NCBI RefSeq assembly: GCF_031834595.1
Contig: NZ_CP115541.1
Span: 1,178,001 to 1,242,000 of the forward strand
DNA from: Stenotrophomonas oahuensis
Lineage (GTDB): Bacteria > Pseudomonadota > Gammaproteobacteria > Xanthomonadales > Xanthomonadaceae
DNA: 64,000 bases
Reading direction: 5' to 3'
Shown: positions 56,135 through 64,000 of the stretch, piece by piece
How the letters are laid out: each line of letters starts with the position of its first letter
Numbering within the stretch: the stretch's first letter is position 1
Made by a program: the position numbers and the translations under genes
Notes under the pieces: model-generated
Databases searched by the model: none
What the model saw: only the letters and a program-made list of their open reading frames with translations
Told to the model about the DNA's origin: nothing

Positions 56135-56163
56135 TTGACAGATCCCGTTTGCCACCCCAGAAT
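56135..56163 (+). promoter_or_regulatory. tRNA-Met promoter
   Basis: TTGACA (56135-56140), a 17-bp spacer, CAGAAT (56158-56163); start of transcription a few bases before the tRNA 5' end. Confidence 0.75.
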
Positions 56164-56176
56164 TACCGGCTCCCAA

Positions 56177-56253
56177 GGCTATGTAGCTCAGCCGGTTAGA
56201 GCACAGCACTCATAATGCTGGGGTCGGTGGTTCGAGTCCACCCATAGCCACCA
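56177..56253 (+). tRNA. tRNA-Met (CAT)
   Basis: 77 nt with encoded CCA. Acceptor GGCTATG/CATAGCC, anticodon loop CTCATAA with CAT at 56211-56213, T loop GTTCGAGTC. Elongator type by its closed acceptor end. Confidence 0.95.
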
Positions 56254-56260
56254 AGTTCGC

Positions 56261-56294
56261 TTGGTTTAACTTGGGAAAAGTGCAATAATTGCAC
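56261..56294 (+). promoter_or_regulatory. Possible own promoter and small palindrome before tRNA-Gln
   Basis: TTGGTT (56261-56266), a 17-bp spacer and AATAAT (56284-56289). The palindrome GTGCAATAATTGCAC (56280-56294) covers the -10. The tRNA may also be read from the tRNA-Met promoter. Confidence 0.4.
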
Positions 56295-56302
56295 GCACAT
56301 AT

Positions 56303-56377
56303 TGCCCCGTCGCCAAGCGGTAAGGCACCTGACTCTGACTCAGGCATTCGGTGGTTCGAATCCATCCGGGGCAGCCA
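56303..56377 (+). tRNA. tRNA-Gln (CTG)
   Basis: 75 nt with encoded CCA. Acceptor TGCCCCG/CGGGGCA, anticodon stem-loop CCTGA-CTCTGAC-TCAGG with anticodon CTG, T loop GGTTCGAATCC. Confidence 0.95.
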
Positions 56378-56426
56378 AACAAAAAGAAAAGGCCAGATCT
56401 TCGATCTGGCCTTTTCTTTTTGTTTG
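56376..56426 (+). terminator. Very strong bidirectional-type terminator after tRNA-Gln
   Basis: A 24-bp perfect stem, arms 56376-56399 and 56403-56426, beginning within the tRNA CCA; the GC core GGCCAGATC/GATCTGGCC is flanked by A- and T-rich arms so that CTTTTTG follows the core on either strand. Confidence 0.95.
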
Positions 56427-56616
56427 GTCGCGCACGCCACCTTATCCCCGCGCCTTCGGCGCGCCCCCTTGAACATCAAGGGGGCTCTTCTCCAGATGGG
56501 CGGCTGCGCTTCGCTCGCCTTTCGGTGGCGGGACGATCTGATTGGATCACACGCGGCGTAGTGCCGGGCCATGCCCAGCAACATGCATCAGATGTCGCAG
56601 CAAACCCCAGAAACGA
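56427..56616. other. Gene-free stretch
   Basis: About 190 bp between the tRNA terminator and the rpsI terminator. It holds short GC hairpins (CCCCCTTGAACATCAAGGGGG near 56464) but no convincing gene. Confidence 0.5.
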
Positions 56617-56650
56617 CAAAAGCCCGGCCGGAGCCGGACTTTTGCTTTTC
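56617..56650 (-). terminator. Terminator of rplM-rpsI
   Basis: On the minus strand, AAAAGTCCGGC-TCCG-GCCGGGCTTTT followed by GTCGTTT. It stands 36-69 bp after the rpsI stop. Confidence 0.85.
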
Positions 56651-56685
56651 CCAGCTGGGCTCCGAGGAGCCCAACCCAGGCGTGA

Positions 56686-57078
56686 TTAACGCTTGGAGAA
56701 CTGGGTGGCGCGACGGGCCTTGTGCAGACCGACCTTCTTACGCTCGACTTCACGGGCGTCACGGGTCATGAAGCCAGCCTTGCGCAGCTCGGACTTCAGG
56801 GTTTCGTCGTACTCGACCAGCGCGCGGGCGATGCCCAGGCGGATCGCACCGGCCTGGCCGGTGGTGCCACCGCCAGCGGCGGTCACGGTGATGTCGAAGC
56901 TCTCGGTGTTCTTGGTCAGCTCCAGCGGCTGACGCACGATCATGCGAGCGGTTTCACGACCAAAGAACTCGTCCAGCGGACGGCCGTTGACGGTGATGTT
57001 GCCAGCGCCCTTGCGCAGGAACACGCGGGCAGTGGAGGACTTGCGGCGGCCGGTGCCGTAGTTTTGAGTGATAGCCAT
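56686..57078 (-). CDS. rpsI: 30S ribosomal protein S9
   Basis: 130 aa, full length: [21 protein letters not shown] and the universal C-terminus ending QFSKR. The tail contacts the P-site tRNA in the ribosome. Second gene of the conserved rplM-rpsI operon, 2 bp after rplM. Confidence 0.98.
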   Translation of the reverse strand: MAITQNYGTGRRKSSTARVFLRKGAGNITVNGRPLDEFFGRETARMIVRQPLELTKNTESFDITVTAAGGGTTGQAGAIRLGIARALVEYDETLKSELRKAGFMTRDAREVERKKVGLHKARRATQFSKR

Positions 57079-57080
57079 GA

Positions 57081-57509
57081 TTAGATATCCAGAACCTGGG
57101 GCTGCTGAGCGGCGTGCGGGTGCTCGGAGCCCGAGTACACCTTGAGCTTACGGTACATGGCGCGGCCCAGCGGGCCCTTCGGCAGCATGCCCTTGACGGC
57201 GATTTCGATGACGCGTTCCGGGTGGCGCTCCAGCGCCTGGGCCAGGGTTTCGGTCTTCAGGTTGCCGATGTAGCCAGTGAAGCGGTGGTACAGCTTGTCC
57301 TGCAGCTTGTTGCCGGTGACGGCAATCTTTTCTGCATTGATGACAACCAGGTAGTCACCGGTGTCGACGTGCGGGGTGTAAACCGGCTTGTGCTTGCCGC
57401 GCAGACGGCGGGCCAGCTCGGTGGACAGACGGCCCAGCGTCTTGCCGGAGGCGTCAACGAGATACCAGTCGCGCTGGACGGTCTCGGACTTTGCAGTGAA
57501 AGTGCTCAT
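57081..57509 (-). CDS. rplM: 50S ribosomal protein L13
   Basis: 142 aa. [21 protein letters not shown] and [21 protein letters not shown] are L13 signatures. The start is 57509 ([12 protein letters not shown]); the reading frame further upstream runs through the promoter. First gene of the rplM-rpsI operon with a well-formed promoter; L13 is known to regulate this operon in E. coli. Confidence 0.98.
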   Translation of the reverse strand: MSTFTAKSETVQRDWYLVDASGKTLGRLSTELARRLRGKHKPVYTPHVDTGDYLVVINAEKIAVTGNKLQDKLYHRFTGYIGNLKTETLAQALERHPERVIEIAVKGMLPKGPLGRAMYRKLKVYSGSEHPHAAQQPQVLDI

Positions 57510-57585
57510 GAAAGAACTCAAGTAGGTCGGGCTCATTACGGCGGTGAAACCACCGGAACTCTGCCACGCGTTGTGAAGAGGCGGG

Positions 57586-57614
57586 ATTGTACCGGCACCC
57601 CGGCCGCCATGCAA
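57586..57614 (-). promoter_or_regulatory. rplM promoter
   Basis: Minus strand TTGCAT (57609-57614), a 17-bp spacer, TACAAT (57586-57591). It gives a leader of roughly 70 nt before the rplM ATG, long enough for autoregulation. Confidence 0.75.
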
Positions 57615-57693
57615 GCCAGCCGGAGGCAATGGTTGGCACCGGGCCGCCGCCCGGGCGAAAATCGGCCCCCCCCCGCTGCTGCCGTGCCTGCGC

Positions 57694-58338
57694 ATGACCT
57701 CGCTCCGCCAGATCACCCCGCTGGACCACCTGCTGACCGAAGCCCAACGGGCCCTGGACACGGTGTTCGGCAACCCGCCGGCACACCGCCCCTACCCCGC
57801 CGAAGCCACCCCGGACGTGGAACTGGACGTGGATGAGCGCCGCCACGCCGCCGGCCTGATGCGCATCAACCACGTCGGCGAGGTCTGCGCCCAGGGCCTG
57901 TACTTCGGCCAGGCCGCCGTGGCCCGCGAGCCGGAAACCCGCGCCCATCTGCTGGAAGCCGCCCAGGAAGAGACCGACCACCTGGCCTGGTGCGCGCAGC
58001 GCCTGCGCGAACTGGACAGCCGCCCCAGCCTGTTCAACCCGCTGTGGTATGCCGGCAGCTACACCATCGGCACCCTGGCCGGGCTGCGCGGCGACGGCTG
58101 GAACCTGGGCTTCGTGGTCGAAACCGAGCGCCAGGTCGAAGCCCACTTGGACGAGCACCTGGGCACCCTGCCCCCGGCCGACCTGCGCAGCCGCGAGATC
58201 CTCAAAGTGATGAAGATCGATGAGGCCCGCCATGCCGACCACGCCGAGCATGCCGGGGCGCGCCGCCTGCCGCGGCCGATTCCGAGCGTGATGGCGCTGG
58301 CTTCGAAGGTGATGAAGGGCGTGGCCTACCGGTTGTGA
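57694..58338 (+). CDS. coq7: Demethoxyubiquinone hydroxylase Coq7
   Basis: 214 aa di-iron hydroxylase acting late in ubiquinone synthesis. Ligand motifs: [22 protein letters not shown], the second-half Glu in [10 protein letters not shown] and [12 protein letters not shown]. It starts in the region divergent from rplM, right after an unusual run of C residues (57667-57674). Complete at the C-terminus ([10 protein letters not shown]). Confidence 0.95.
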   Translation: MTSLRQITPLDHLLTEAQRALDTVFGNPPAHRPYPAEATPDVELDVDERRHAAGLMRINHVGEVCAQGLYFGQAAVAREPETRAHLLEAAQEETDHLAWCAQRLRELDSRPSLFNPLWYAGSYTIGTLAGLRGDGWNLGFVVETERQVEAHLDEHLGTLPPADLRSREILKVMKIDEARHADHAEHAGARRLPRPIPSVMALASKVMKGVAYRL

Positions 58339-58352
58339 TGAATGGAAACAAA

Positions 58353-58380
58353 ACGGCCCGACGTCTTCACGCCGGGCCGT
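58353..58380. terminator. Shared terminator between coq7 and speD
   Basis: Stem ACGGCCCG/CGGGCCGT with a 12-nt loop; on the minus strand it is followed by TTTTG, so it best serves speD, while coq7 may also use it. Confidence 0.8.
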
Positions 58381-58437
58381 CTGTTCACGAGGCCGTGAAA
58401 CGTCGGATCTGCGCGACCAGACGTTCCACGCAACCGG

Positions 58438-59232
58438 TTACTCGGACAGATTGCGTCCGTGGAACAGCTCTTCGATCTCGCGCTTGAGCAGCGCTTCGAT
58501 CTTCATGCGTTCCTTGAAGGACAGGTTCTTGGCCTTCTCTTCGAACAGGTACTGGTCCAGGTCGAAGTCCTTCAGGTGCATCTTCGTGTGGAAGATGTTT
58601 TCCTGGTAGACGTTGACGTCGAACATCTCGTAACGCGACTTGATGTTCTTGGCCAGGAAGTTCTGGATCGAGTTGATCTTGTGATCGATGAAGTGCTTCT
58701 TGCCCTTCACGTCACGGGTGAAGCCACGCACGCGGTAGTCCATGATCACGATGTCCGATTCCAGACTCTCGATCAGGTAGTTCAGCGCCTTCAGCGGCGA
58801 GATCACGCCACAGGTGGCCACGTCGATGTCGGCACGGAACGTCGCAATACCTTCCTGCGGATGGGTTTCCGGGTAGGTGTGGACAGTGATGTGGCTCTTG
58901 TCCATGTGCGCGACCACGGCGTCGGAGATCAGCTCCTTGCCGGCCAGCTTCTTGTCGATCACCGGTTCTTCGGAGATCAGGATGGTCACCGACGCACCCT
59001 GCGGATCGTAATCCTGGCGTGCGACGTTGAGGATGTTGGCGCCGATGATCTCAGCGACATCGGTCAAGATTTGAGTCAGCCTATCGGCGTTGTACTCTTC
59101 ATCGATGTATTCAATGTAACGCTGGCGCTCCTCTTCGGTGCGGGCGTAACACACGTCATAGATGTTGAAGCTCAGCGCCTTGGTGAGGTTGTTGAAACCC
59201 TGCAACCTCAGGCGAGGCAACGGCTTGACCAC
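58438..59232 (-). CDS. speD: S-adenosylmethionine decarboxylase proenzyme
   Basis: 264 aa, the same length as the E. coli class. GTG start ([20 protein letters not shown]); the upstream ATG frame is outside the family. Self-cleavage at Ser113 in [14 protein letters not shown] makes the pyruvoyl cofactor; the product, decarboxylated SAM, feeds spermidine synthesis. Divergent from clp, with a palindrome between them at 59294-59313. Confidence 0.96.
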   Translation of the reverse strand: MVKPLPRLRLQGFNNLTKALSFNIYDVCYARTEEERQRYIEYIDEEYNADRLTQILTDVAEIIGANILNVARQDYDPQGASVTILISEEPVIDKKLAGKELISDAVVAHMDKSHITVHTYPETHPQEGIATFRADIDVATCGVISPLKALNYLIESLESDIVIMDYRVRGFTRDVKGKKHFIDHKINSIQNFLAKNIKSRYEMFDVNVYQENIFHTKMHLKDFDLDQYLFEEKAKNLSFKERMKIEALLKREIEELFHGRNLSE

Positions 59233-59293
59233 GGCGGTCGATCCTGTGTGTGGTGGGAAAGGGGGAATTATGGGGCAAACCGGCCGGGGGCGA

Positions 59294-59313
59294 AACTTGC
59301 ATCGAGGCAAGTT
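59294..59313. promoter_or_regulatory. Operator-like palindrome between speD and clp
   Basis: Perfect 7-bp inverted repeat AACTTGC-N6-GCAAGTT, located 62 bp from the speD start and 90 bp from the clp start. A binding site or leader hairpin. Confidence 0.45.
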
Positions 59314-59402
59314 CGTGTGCTGGGTTTGCCCTTCACAATGCTGATCGTTAAGCTCGCGGGATACAGCCGTGAATTCTTCATGAGCAGAGGGAGCGCCTTA
59401 CC

Positions 59403-60068
59403 GTGTCAACTGTGCGCCTTGCTACAAGTCCATTGGCCCTGGACATCGCCACCATTGACCGGTTTCTGGCCCACAGCCACCGCCGGCGCTACCCCGCCCG
59501 GACCGACGTGTTCCGGCCCGGGGACCCCGCCGGAACCCTCTACTACGTGATCAGCGGCTCGGTTTCGATAATGGCCGAGGAAGAAGACGACCGCGAACTG
59601 GTGCTGGGCTACTTCGGCGCGGGCGAGTTCGTCGGCGAAATGGGCCTGTTCGTCGAATCCGACCGCCGTGAAGTGGTGCTGCGCACCCGTACCCCCTGCG
59701 AGCTGGCCGAGATCAGCTACGAGCGCCTGCACCAGCTGTTCCTGGGGCCGCTCTCCTCCGACGCCCCCCGTCTGCTGTATGCCCTGGGCCAGCAGGTCTC
59801 CAAGCGCCTGCTCGATACCAGCCGCAAGGCCAGCCGGCTGGCGTTCCTGGATGTGACCGACCGCATCGTGCGCACCCTGCACGACCTGTCCAAGGAGCCG
59901 GAGGCCATGAGCCACCCGCAGGGCACCCAGCTGCGCGTGTCACGCCAGGAGCTGGCGCGCTTGGTGGGCTGCTCGCGTGAAATGGCCGGGCGCGTGCTGA
60001 AGAAGCTGCAGAGCGACGGGCTGCTGCATGCGCGTGGCAAGACGGTTGTTCTGTACGGCACCCGGTAA
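59403..60068 (+). CDS. clp: CRP/FNR-family regulator Clp
   Basis: 221 aa. Cyclic-nucleotide-binding fold (RTDVFRPGDPAGTLYYVISGSVSI, GYFGAGEFVGEMGLF) and C-terminal winged helix with the recognition helix SRQELARLVGCSREMAGRVLKKL. In Xanthomonas Clp is a global virulence regulator inactivated by c-di-GMP. GTG start with GAGGGAG about 10 bp upstream. The N-terminus is about 9 residues shorter than in Xanthomonas Clp. The window also holds a c-di-GMP synthase gene and a probable receptor. Confidence 0.95.
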   Translation: MSTVRLATSPLALDIATIDRFLAHSHRRRYPARTDVFRPGDPAGTLYYVISGSVSIMAEEEDDRELVLGYFGAGEFVGEMGLFVESDRREVVLRTRTPCELAEISYERLHQLFLGPLSSDAPRLLYALGQQVSKRLLDTSRKASRLAFLDVTDRIVRTLHDLSKEPEAMSHPQGTQLRVSRQELARLVGCSREMAGRVLKKLQSDGLLHARGKTVVLYGTR

Positions 60069-60072
60069 AACC

Positions 60073-60158
60073 CGGCGCGTTGCGCCGTCACCCCGCCAAC
60101 GGTGGGGTGCTACCGACTCCCGATTCCCTCTGGTAGGTGACGACCGTTGGTCGTCACG
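60073..60158. repeat. SMAG REP pair with GGCGCGTTGCGCC hairpin after clp
   Basis: Hairpin GGCGCGTTGCGCC (60074-60087), then facing REPs ACCCCGCC-AAC-GGTGGGGT (60091-60115) and GTGACGACC-GTT-GGTCGTCAC with GGTAG head (60133-60158). Confidence 0.88.
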
Positions 60159-60198
60159 CCGTACCGCGGCCTTCACCTGGACCCGATAGGCTGAGGGC

Positions 60199-60960
60199 AT
60201 GGAACTAGGCAGCGAATTCTATTGGTTCATCCTGATCGGCCTCGGCGCGCAGCTGGTGGACGGCGCGCTGGGCATGGCATTCGGGCTGGTGTCATCCTCG
60301 GTGATGCTCAGCATGGGCATCCCGCCCGCGGCGGTCAGCGCCAGCGTGCATACGGCTGAAGTGTTCACCACCGGCGCCTCGGGGGTCTCCCACCTGGTAG
60401 CCGGCAACGTCGACAAGCGGCTGTTCCTGCGCCTGGCCCTGCCGGGTGCAGTGGGCGGGGTGCTGGGGGCTTACGTGCTGACCCAGCTGCCTGGCGACGC
60501 GATCCGTCCCTTCATCTACGCCTATCTGCTGGTGCTGGCGGTGTTCATCCTGCTGCGCGCAGCAGGGCGGCTGGTCCCGCGTCAGGAGGTCAAACGCGTG
60601 CCGCTGCTGGGCTTCGTGGCCGGCATGCTGGACGCCAGCGGCGGCGGCGGCTGGGGTCCGGTGGCCACCTCGACCCTGCTGGCGCGTGGCGGCCAGGCGC
60701 GCACCACCATCGGTACGGTCAATGCCGCCGAGTTCGTGGTCACCGTGGCGGTGTCGGTCACGTTCCTGCTGTCGATGGGCCTGCAGTACCTGAACATCGT
60801 CGCCGGCCTGCTGATCGGCGGCATGATGGCCGCGCCGTTGGCGGCCATTCTGGTCAAGCGCGTGAAAGAACGCTGGGTGCTGGTCGCCGTGGGTGTGCTG
60901 GTGCTGGGGATCAGCCTGTTCCAGGTGGGCAGTGCGGTGAAGGGGTGGCTCGGCGGCTGA
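60199..60960 (+). CDS. TSUP family sulfite/anion exporter-like permease
   Basis: 253 aa, about eight membrane segments. TauE/SafE signature: GLGAQLVDGALGMAFGLVSSSVMLSMG and GFVAGMLDASGGGGWGPVATSTLLARG. Exports or imports sulfur-containing or other organic anions; substrate unknown. GAGGG is only 2 bp before the ATG, and TAGGCT a few bp further, so a leaderless start cannot be excluded. Between two REP pairs. Confidence 0.9.
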   Translation: MELGSEFYWFILIGLGAQLVDGALGMAFGLVSSSVMLSMGIPPAAVSASVHTAEVFTTGASGVSHLVAGNVDKRLFLRLALPGAVGGVLGAYVLTQLPGDAIRPFIYAYLLVLAVFILLRAAGRLVPRQEVKRVPLLGFVAGMLDASGGGGWGPVATSTLLARGGQARTTIGTVNAAEFVVTVAVSVTFLLSMGLQYLNIVAGLLIGGMMAAPLAAILVKRVKERWVLVAVGVLVLGISLFQVGSAVKGWLGG

Positions 60961-60964
60961 TGGC

Positions 60965-61038
60965 GCGGCGCGATGCGCCGTCGCACGACCAACGGTCGTG
61001 CGCTACCGGTCCGGTAGGTAACGACCGTTGGTCGTTAC
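60965..61038. repeat. SMAG REP pair with outer hairpin, TSUP/HAD genes
   Basis: Outer hairpin GGCGCGATGCGCC (60966-60979), REP 60983-61007 (reverse) and REP 61013-61038 (forward). The second copy contains the TAA stop of the convergent HAD gene (61035-61037). Confidence 0.88.
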
Positions 61039-61748
61039 CGATCTCCGCCGCGATCCACACAACCCCAATTGAGGATGCGCGTACCCGGCTTCAACACCTG
61101 GCGGAAGAACGCCACCTTCGAGTGCTTCGGATTCACCACCACCGGATCCTTCGCTGCCAGCAGCAGCGGCAGATCGGCGGTGCTGTCCGAGTACGCCACG
61201 TCGATGTCGCCATAGCCGCGCTCGCGCAGCATGCGCATCTTTTCTTCGTTGTGGCAGTGCCGGGTCGCCCCGACTGCGCCCAGGCGCGGCCCCACTTCGC
61301 TGCCGATCACCGGCACACCCTGGTGGGCGACGAAGGCGAGGATGGCGCGGGCCAGCTCCGGCGGCGCACCGGTGGCGACGACCACGCGGTCGCCCTTGGC
61401 GCGGTGTTGGGCGAACACCGCCAGCGCCTGTGGCAGCAGCTTGGCGCGCAGCTGCGCCTCGTGCTTGATCACGTAGGCGTCAATGACCCGGTTGAACTCG
61501 CGCGCGCGGTGCAGCCCGAAGGTGGCAATCCACACGTAGACCGAGATGCCGGTACGCCGGGTCGGCAGCATCGCCACCAGCGGCCCCGCGATGGGGGTGA
61601 CCAGCAGCGCGGCCAGCAGCCGCAGCGGATTGCGCTTGATCAGCGAGGCGAACAGATGGCTGCCGGAATCGCCGTCGTACAGGGTGTGATCGAAGTCGAA
61701 GACGACCAGCGGGGCATCGTCGTGCGGTGTCGGATAGGTCACAGTCAT
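61035..61748 (-). CDS. HAD-superfamily hydrolase, subfamily IB
   Basis: 237 aa. Motif [12 protein letters not shown], motif [12 protein letters not shown], motif III Lys in HNEEKMRML and motif [13 protein letters not shown] are as in SerB-type and phosphatidylglycerophosphatase-like IB phosphatases. No membrane signal, apart from a hydrophobic cap helix [18 protein letters not shown]. Fourth gene of the trp run: its ATG overlaps the trpC stop (ATGA). Substrate unknown; serine supply for TrpB would be an attractive but unproven link. Confidence 0.85.
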   Translation of the reverse strand: MTVTYPTPHDDAPLVVFDFDHTLYDGDSGSHLFASLIKRNPLRLLAALLVTPIAGPLVAMLPTRRTGISVYVWIATFGLHRAREFNRVIDAYVIKHEAQLRAKLLPQALAVFAQHRAKGDRVVVATGAPPELARAILAFVAHQGVPVIGSEVGPRLGAVGATRHCHNEEKMRMLRERGYGDIDVAYSDSTADLPLLLAAKDPVVVNPKHSKVAFFRQVLKPGTRILNWGCVDRGGDR

Positions 61749-62539
61749 GCGTTGAAGAATAGCTGACGCAGGCCTTCGCCGGGCTCCTCCACCCGCATGA
61801 AGGCCTCACCGACCAGGAACGCATGGACGCCTGCGTTGCGCATCAGCGCTACATCATCCGGCCCGAGAATGCCGCTTTCGGTCACCAGCAGACGGTCGCG
61901 CGGCACCGCCTGACGCATCTCCAGCGTGGTCTGCAGCGAGACTTCGAAGGTGCGCAGGTTTCGGTTGTTGATGCCGACCAGCGGCACCGGCACCTGCAAG
62001 GCACGCTCCAGCTCGTCGATATCGTGTACTTCCACCAGCACGTCCATGCCCAGCTGCATCGCCAGGTCGGACAGTTCGGCCAGCTGGCGATCATCCAGCG
62101 CGGCCACGATCAGCAGGATGCAGTCCGCGCCCAGCACGCGCGCCTCGTAGACCTGATACGGGTCGATCACGAAGTCCTTGCGCAGCACCGGCAGAGTGCA
62201 GGCGTCGCGCGCCTGCTGCAGGTAGGCGTCGGCCCCCTGGAAGAAGTCCACGTCGGTCAGCACCGACAGGCAGCTGGCCCCGCCGAACTCGTAGCTGACC
62301 GCGATGTCGGCCGGATGGAAGTCCGGGCGGATCACCCCCTTGGACGGGCTGGCCTTCTTCACCTCGGCAATCACCGCCGGGTCGCCGTTGGCGATCGCCG
62401 CCTGCAGCGCGCGGGCGAACCCGCGTACTGGCGGGGCGCTGGCCACCTGGGCCTGCAGGGTCTCCAGCGGCACCTGCGCACGGCGCGCGGCCACTTCTTC
62501 GACCTTGCGGGCCAGGATGGTGTCGAGGATGTCGCTCAT
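61745..62539 (-). CDS. trpC: Indole-3-glycerol phosphate synthase
   Basis: 264 aa, TIM barrel. [18 protein letters not shown] holds the catalytic Lys pair, then [51 protein letters not shown] and SGILGPDD. Monofunctional, as is usual outside enterobacteria. Between trpD and the HAD gene, with which it overlaps by 4 nt. Confidence 0.97.
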   Translation of the reverse strand: MSDILDTILARKVEEVAARRAQVPLETLQAQVASAPPVRGFARALQAAIANGDPAVIAEVKKASPSKGVIRPDFHPADIAVSYEFGGASCLSVLTDVDFFQGADAYLQQARDACTLPVLRKDFVIDPYQVYEARVLGADCILLIVAALDDRQLAELSDLAMQLGMDVLVEVHDIDELERALQVPVPLVGINNRNLRTFEVSLQTTLEMRQAVPRDRLLVTESGILGPDDVALMRNAGVHAFLVGEAFMRVEEPGEGLRQLFFNA

Positions 62540-62620
62540 GGGGAATTCGGGTCCTTCAGGCCAGCCATGCAGTCAAGCAGGCGATTATCGGCCAGTAGCG
62601 GGTGGGGCGTGAAGGCGGGC

Positions 62621-63658
62621 TCAGGCCGCGTCGTTCAGGCGGCGGGTGGCGGCGACGTAGTCCTGCATGCGCTGGCGGGCGCTGCCGTCGGCAATGGCCG
62701 CGCGTGCGCGCGCCAGCCCATCGGCGATGCTCTCAGCCACGCCGGCCACGTACAGCGCGGCACCGGCATTCAGCGCCACGATGTCCAGCGCCGGGCCAGG
62801 TTCGTTGTCGAGCACGCCACGCAGCATGGCGATGGACTCTTCCGGCCCGCTCACCTTCAGGTTGCGGCTGGCGGACATGGCGATGCCGAAGTCTTCCGGG
62901 TGGATCTCGTACTCGCGCACTTTGCCGTCACGCAGCTCTCCCACCAGGGTGCCAGCACCCAGCGAGATCTCGTCCATGTTGTCGCGCCCCCACACCACCA
63001 GCGCGCGCTCGGCCCCCAGCTCACGCAGCACGCGCGCCTGGATGCCCACCAGATCCGGATGGAACACGCCCATCAGCACATTGGTGGCCCCGACCGGATT
63101 GGTCAGCGGGCCCAGAATGTTGAAAATGGTGCGCACGCCCATTTCGCGGCGCACGGGTGCCACCACCTTCATCGCCGGGTGGTGCATCGGCGCGAACATG
63201 AAGCCGATGCCGGTTTCCTCGATCGCACGCGCGACCTGCTCCGGGCGCAGTTCGATCACCGCACCCAGCGCCTCCACCGCATCGGCACTGCCGGACTTCG
63301 ACGACACGCTGCGGTTGCCGTGCTTGGCGACGTTGGCTCCGGCGGCCGCGACCACGAACATCGCGCAGGTGGAGATGTTGAAGGTATGCGAGCCGTCACC
63401 GCCGGTACCGACGATGTCCACAAGGTGGGTCTTGTCCTGCACCGGCACCGCCAATGCCAGCTCGCGCATCACCGTGGCCGCGCCGGCGATTTCGCCGACC
63501 GTCTCCTTCTTCACCCGCAGACCGGTCAGGATCGCGGCGGTCATCACCGGTGACACTTCACCGCGCATCACCTGACGCATCAGGTCGATCATCTCGTCAA
63601 AGAAGATCTCGCGATGCTCGATCGTGCGCTGCAGGGCTTCCTGGGGGGAGAAGGTCAT
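62621..63658 (-). CDS. trpD: Anthranilate phosphoribosyltransferase
   Basis: 345 aa. The PRPP-binding loop [14 protein letters not shown] and [21 protein letters not shown] are diagnostic; the N-terminal helical domain is complete ([22 protein letters not shown]). Start chosen at MTFSPQ; the upstream frame is the gap to trpG. Followed by trpC 81 bp on. Confidence 0.97.
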   Translation of the reverse strand: MTFSPQEALQRTIEHREIFFDEMIDLMRQVMRGEVSPVMTAAILTGLRVKKETVGEIAGAATVMRELALAVPVQDKTHLVDIVGTGGDGSHTFNISTCAMFVVAAAGANVAKHGNRSVSSKSGSADAVEALGAVIELRPEQVARAIEETGIGFMFAPMHHPAMKVVAPVRREMGVRTIFNILGPLTNPVGATNVLMGVFHPDLVGIQARVLRELGAERALVVWGRDNMDEISLGAGTLVGELRDGKVREYEIHPEDFGIAMSASRNLKVSGPEESIAMLRGVLDNEPGPALDIVALNAGAALYVAGVAESIADGLARARAAIADGSARQRMQDYVAATRRLNDAA

Positions 63659-63690
63659 GCGGGTGTCCTTTGTGATGCGGGCAGCGCGGC

Positions 63691-64000
63691 TCAGCGCTGC
63701 AGGAAGTTTTTCAGCAGGGCGTGGCCATGCTCGGTGAGGATCGATTCGGGGTGGAACTGCACGCCCTCGACCGGATGTTCGCGATGACGAAGGCCCATGA
63801 TTTCCTCGATGGAACCATCGTCGTTCTCGGTCCAGGCGGTCACTTCCAGGCACGCCGGCAGCGTGGTCTTGTCGACCACCAGCGAGTGGTAGCGGGTGGC
63901 CTGGTAGCGGTCCGGGAGGCCGGCGAACACGCCCTTGCCCTCATGCCGGATCGGCGAGGTCTTGCCGTGCATGATGTTGCCGGCTCGGATCACGTCACCG
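63691..64000 (-). CDS. trpG: Anthranilate synthase glutamine amidotransferase component (partial)
   Basis: The C-terminal 102 codons are in the window and the N-terminal part is beyond the right edge. [37 protein letters not shown] and [22 protein letters not shown], with the His-Pro-Glu of the catalytic triad, mark TrpG/PabA. Position directly upstream of trpD supports TrpG. Confidence 0.95.
   Translation of the reverse strand, partial: GDVIRAGNIMHGKTSPIRHEGKGVFAGLPDRYQATRYHSLVVDKTTLPACLEVTAWTENDDGSIEEIMGLRHREHPVEGVQFHPESILTEHGHALLKNFLQR

Overview
The window looks like chromosome from a high-GC gammaproteobacterium of the Xanthomonadaceae, most likely a Stenotrophomonas. Evidence: a Clp-type CAP regulator, large TonB-dependent receptors, monomeric isocitrate dehydrogenase together with AceK, an MdtABC/SmeIJK-like pump with two RND permeases, GTG and TTG starts, leaderless promoters, and many copies of a REP palindrome headed by GTAG (the SMAG family described in S. 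maltophilia). No phage, insertion sequence or CRISPR array was seen.

Layout. 1-5.9 kb: ftsX (partial) and ftsE, then rhlB divergent from trxA-rho. 6-7.5 kb: a small exported-protein candidate and a two-gene cassette (small basic protein plus frameshifted DUF6036-like gene) between two near-identical 66-bp repeats. 7.5-19.7 kb: a sugar locus (GH3 glucosidase, LacI regulator, FHS-family sugar transporter, TonB receptor) tied together by a shared TGACARCGCTGTCA operator, followed by a cupin-like protein, a membrane diguanylate cyclase and a periplasmic TonB_C-like protein. 19.7-27.4 kb: aceK, a four-gene roadblock/Ras-like GTPase operon, icd, a lipoprotein and a LysM protein. 27.5-40.1 kb: queF, a secreted M20 amidohydrolase, the RND pump operon and a siderophore-type receptor with a Fur-box-like site.

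40-50 kb: a FUSC/YccS transporter, an MFS-acyltransferase fusion, two tandem CD225/dispanin genes with DUF2752, then ampE, nudC, erpA, bactofilin and a coiled-coil membrane protein. 50-56 kb: DUF4126, a response regulator with degenerate GGDEF/EAL domains and its likely hybrid kinase, bacterioferritin, its ferredoxin and rppH. 56-64 kb: tRNA-Met, tRNA-Gln, rplM-rpsI, coq7, speD divergent from clp, a TSUP permease, and the trpG-trpD-trpC-HAD operon running off the right end.

Recurring themes are c-di-GMP (a cyclase, a probable degenerate-EAL receptor, Clp), iron handling (receptor, bfr, bfd, erpA) and RNA metabolism (RhlB, Rho, RppH, NudC). The best candidates for undescribed biology are the GTPase/roadblock operon with its orphan partner, the repeat-flanked DUF6036 cassette, a MITE-like inverted repeat at 40.2 kb, and REP elements that supply stop codons of adjacent genes.
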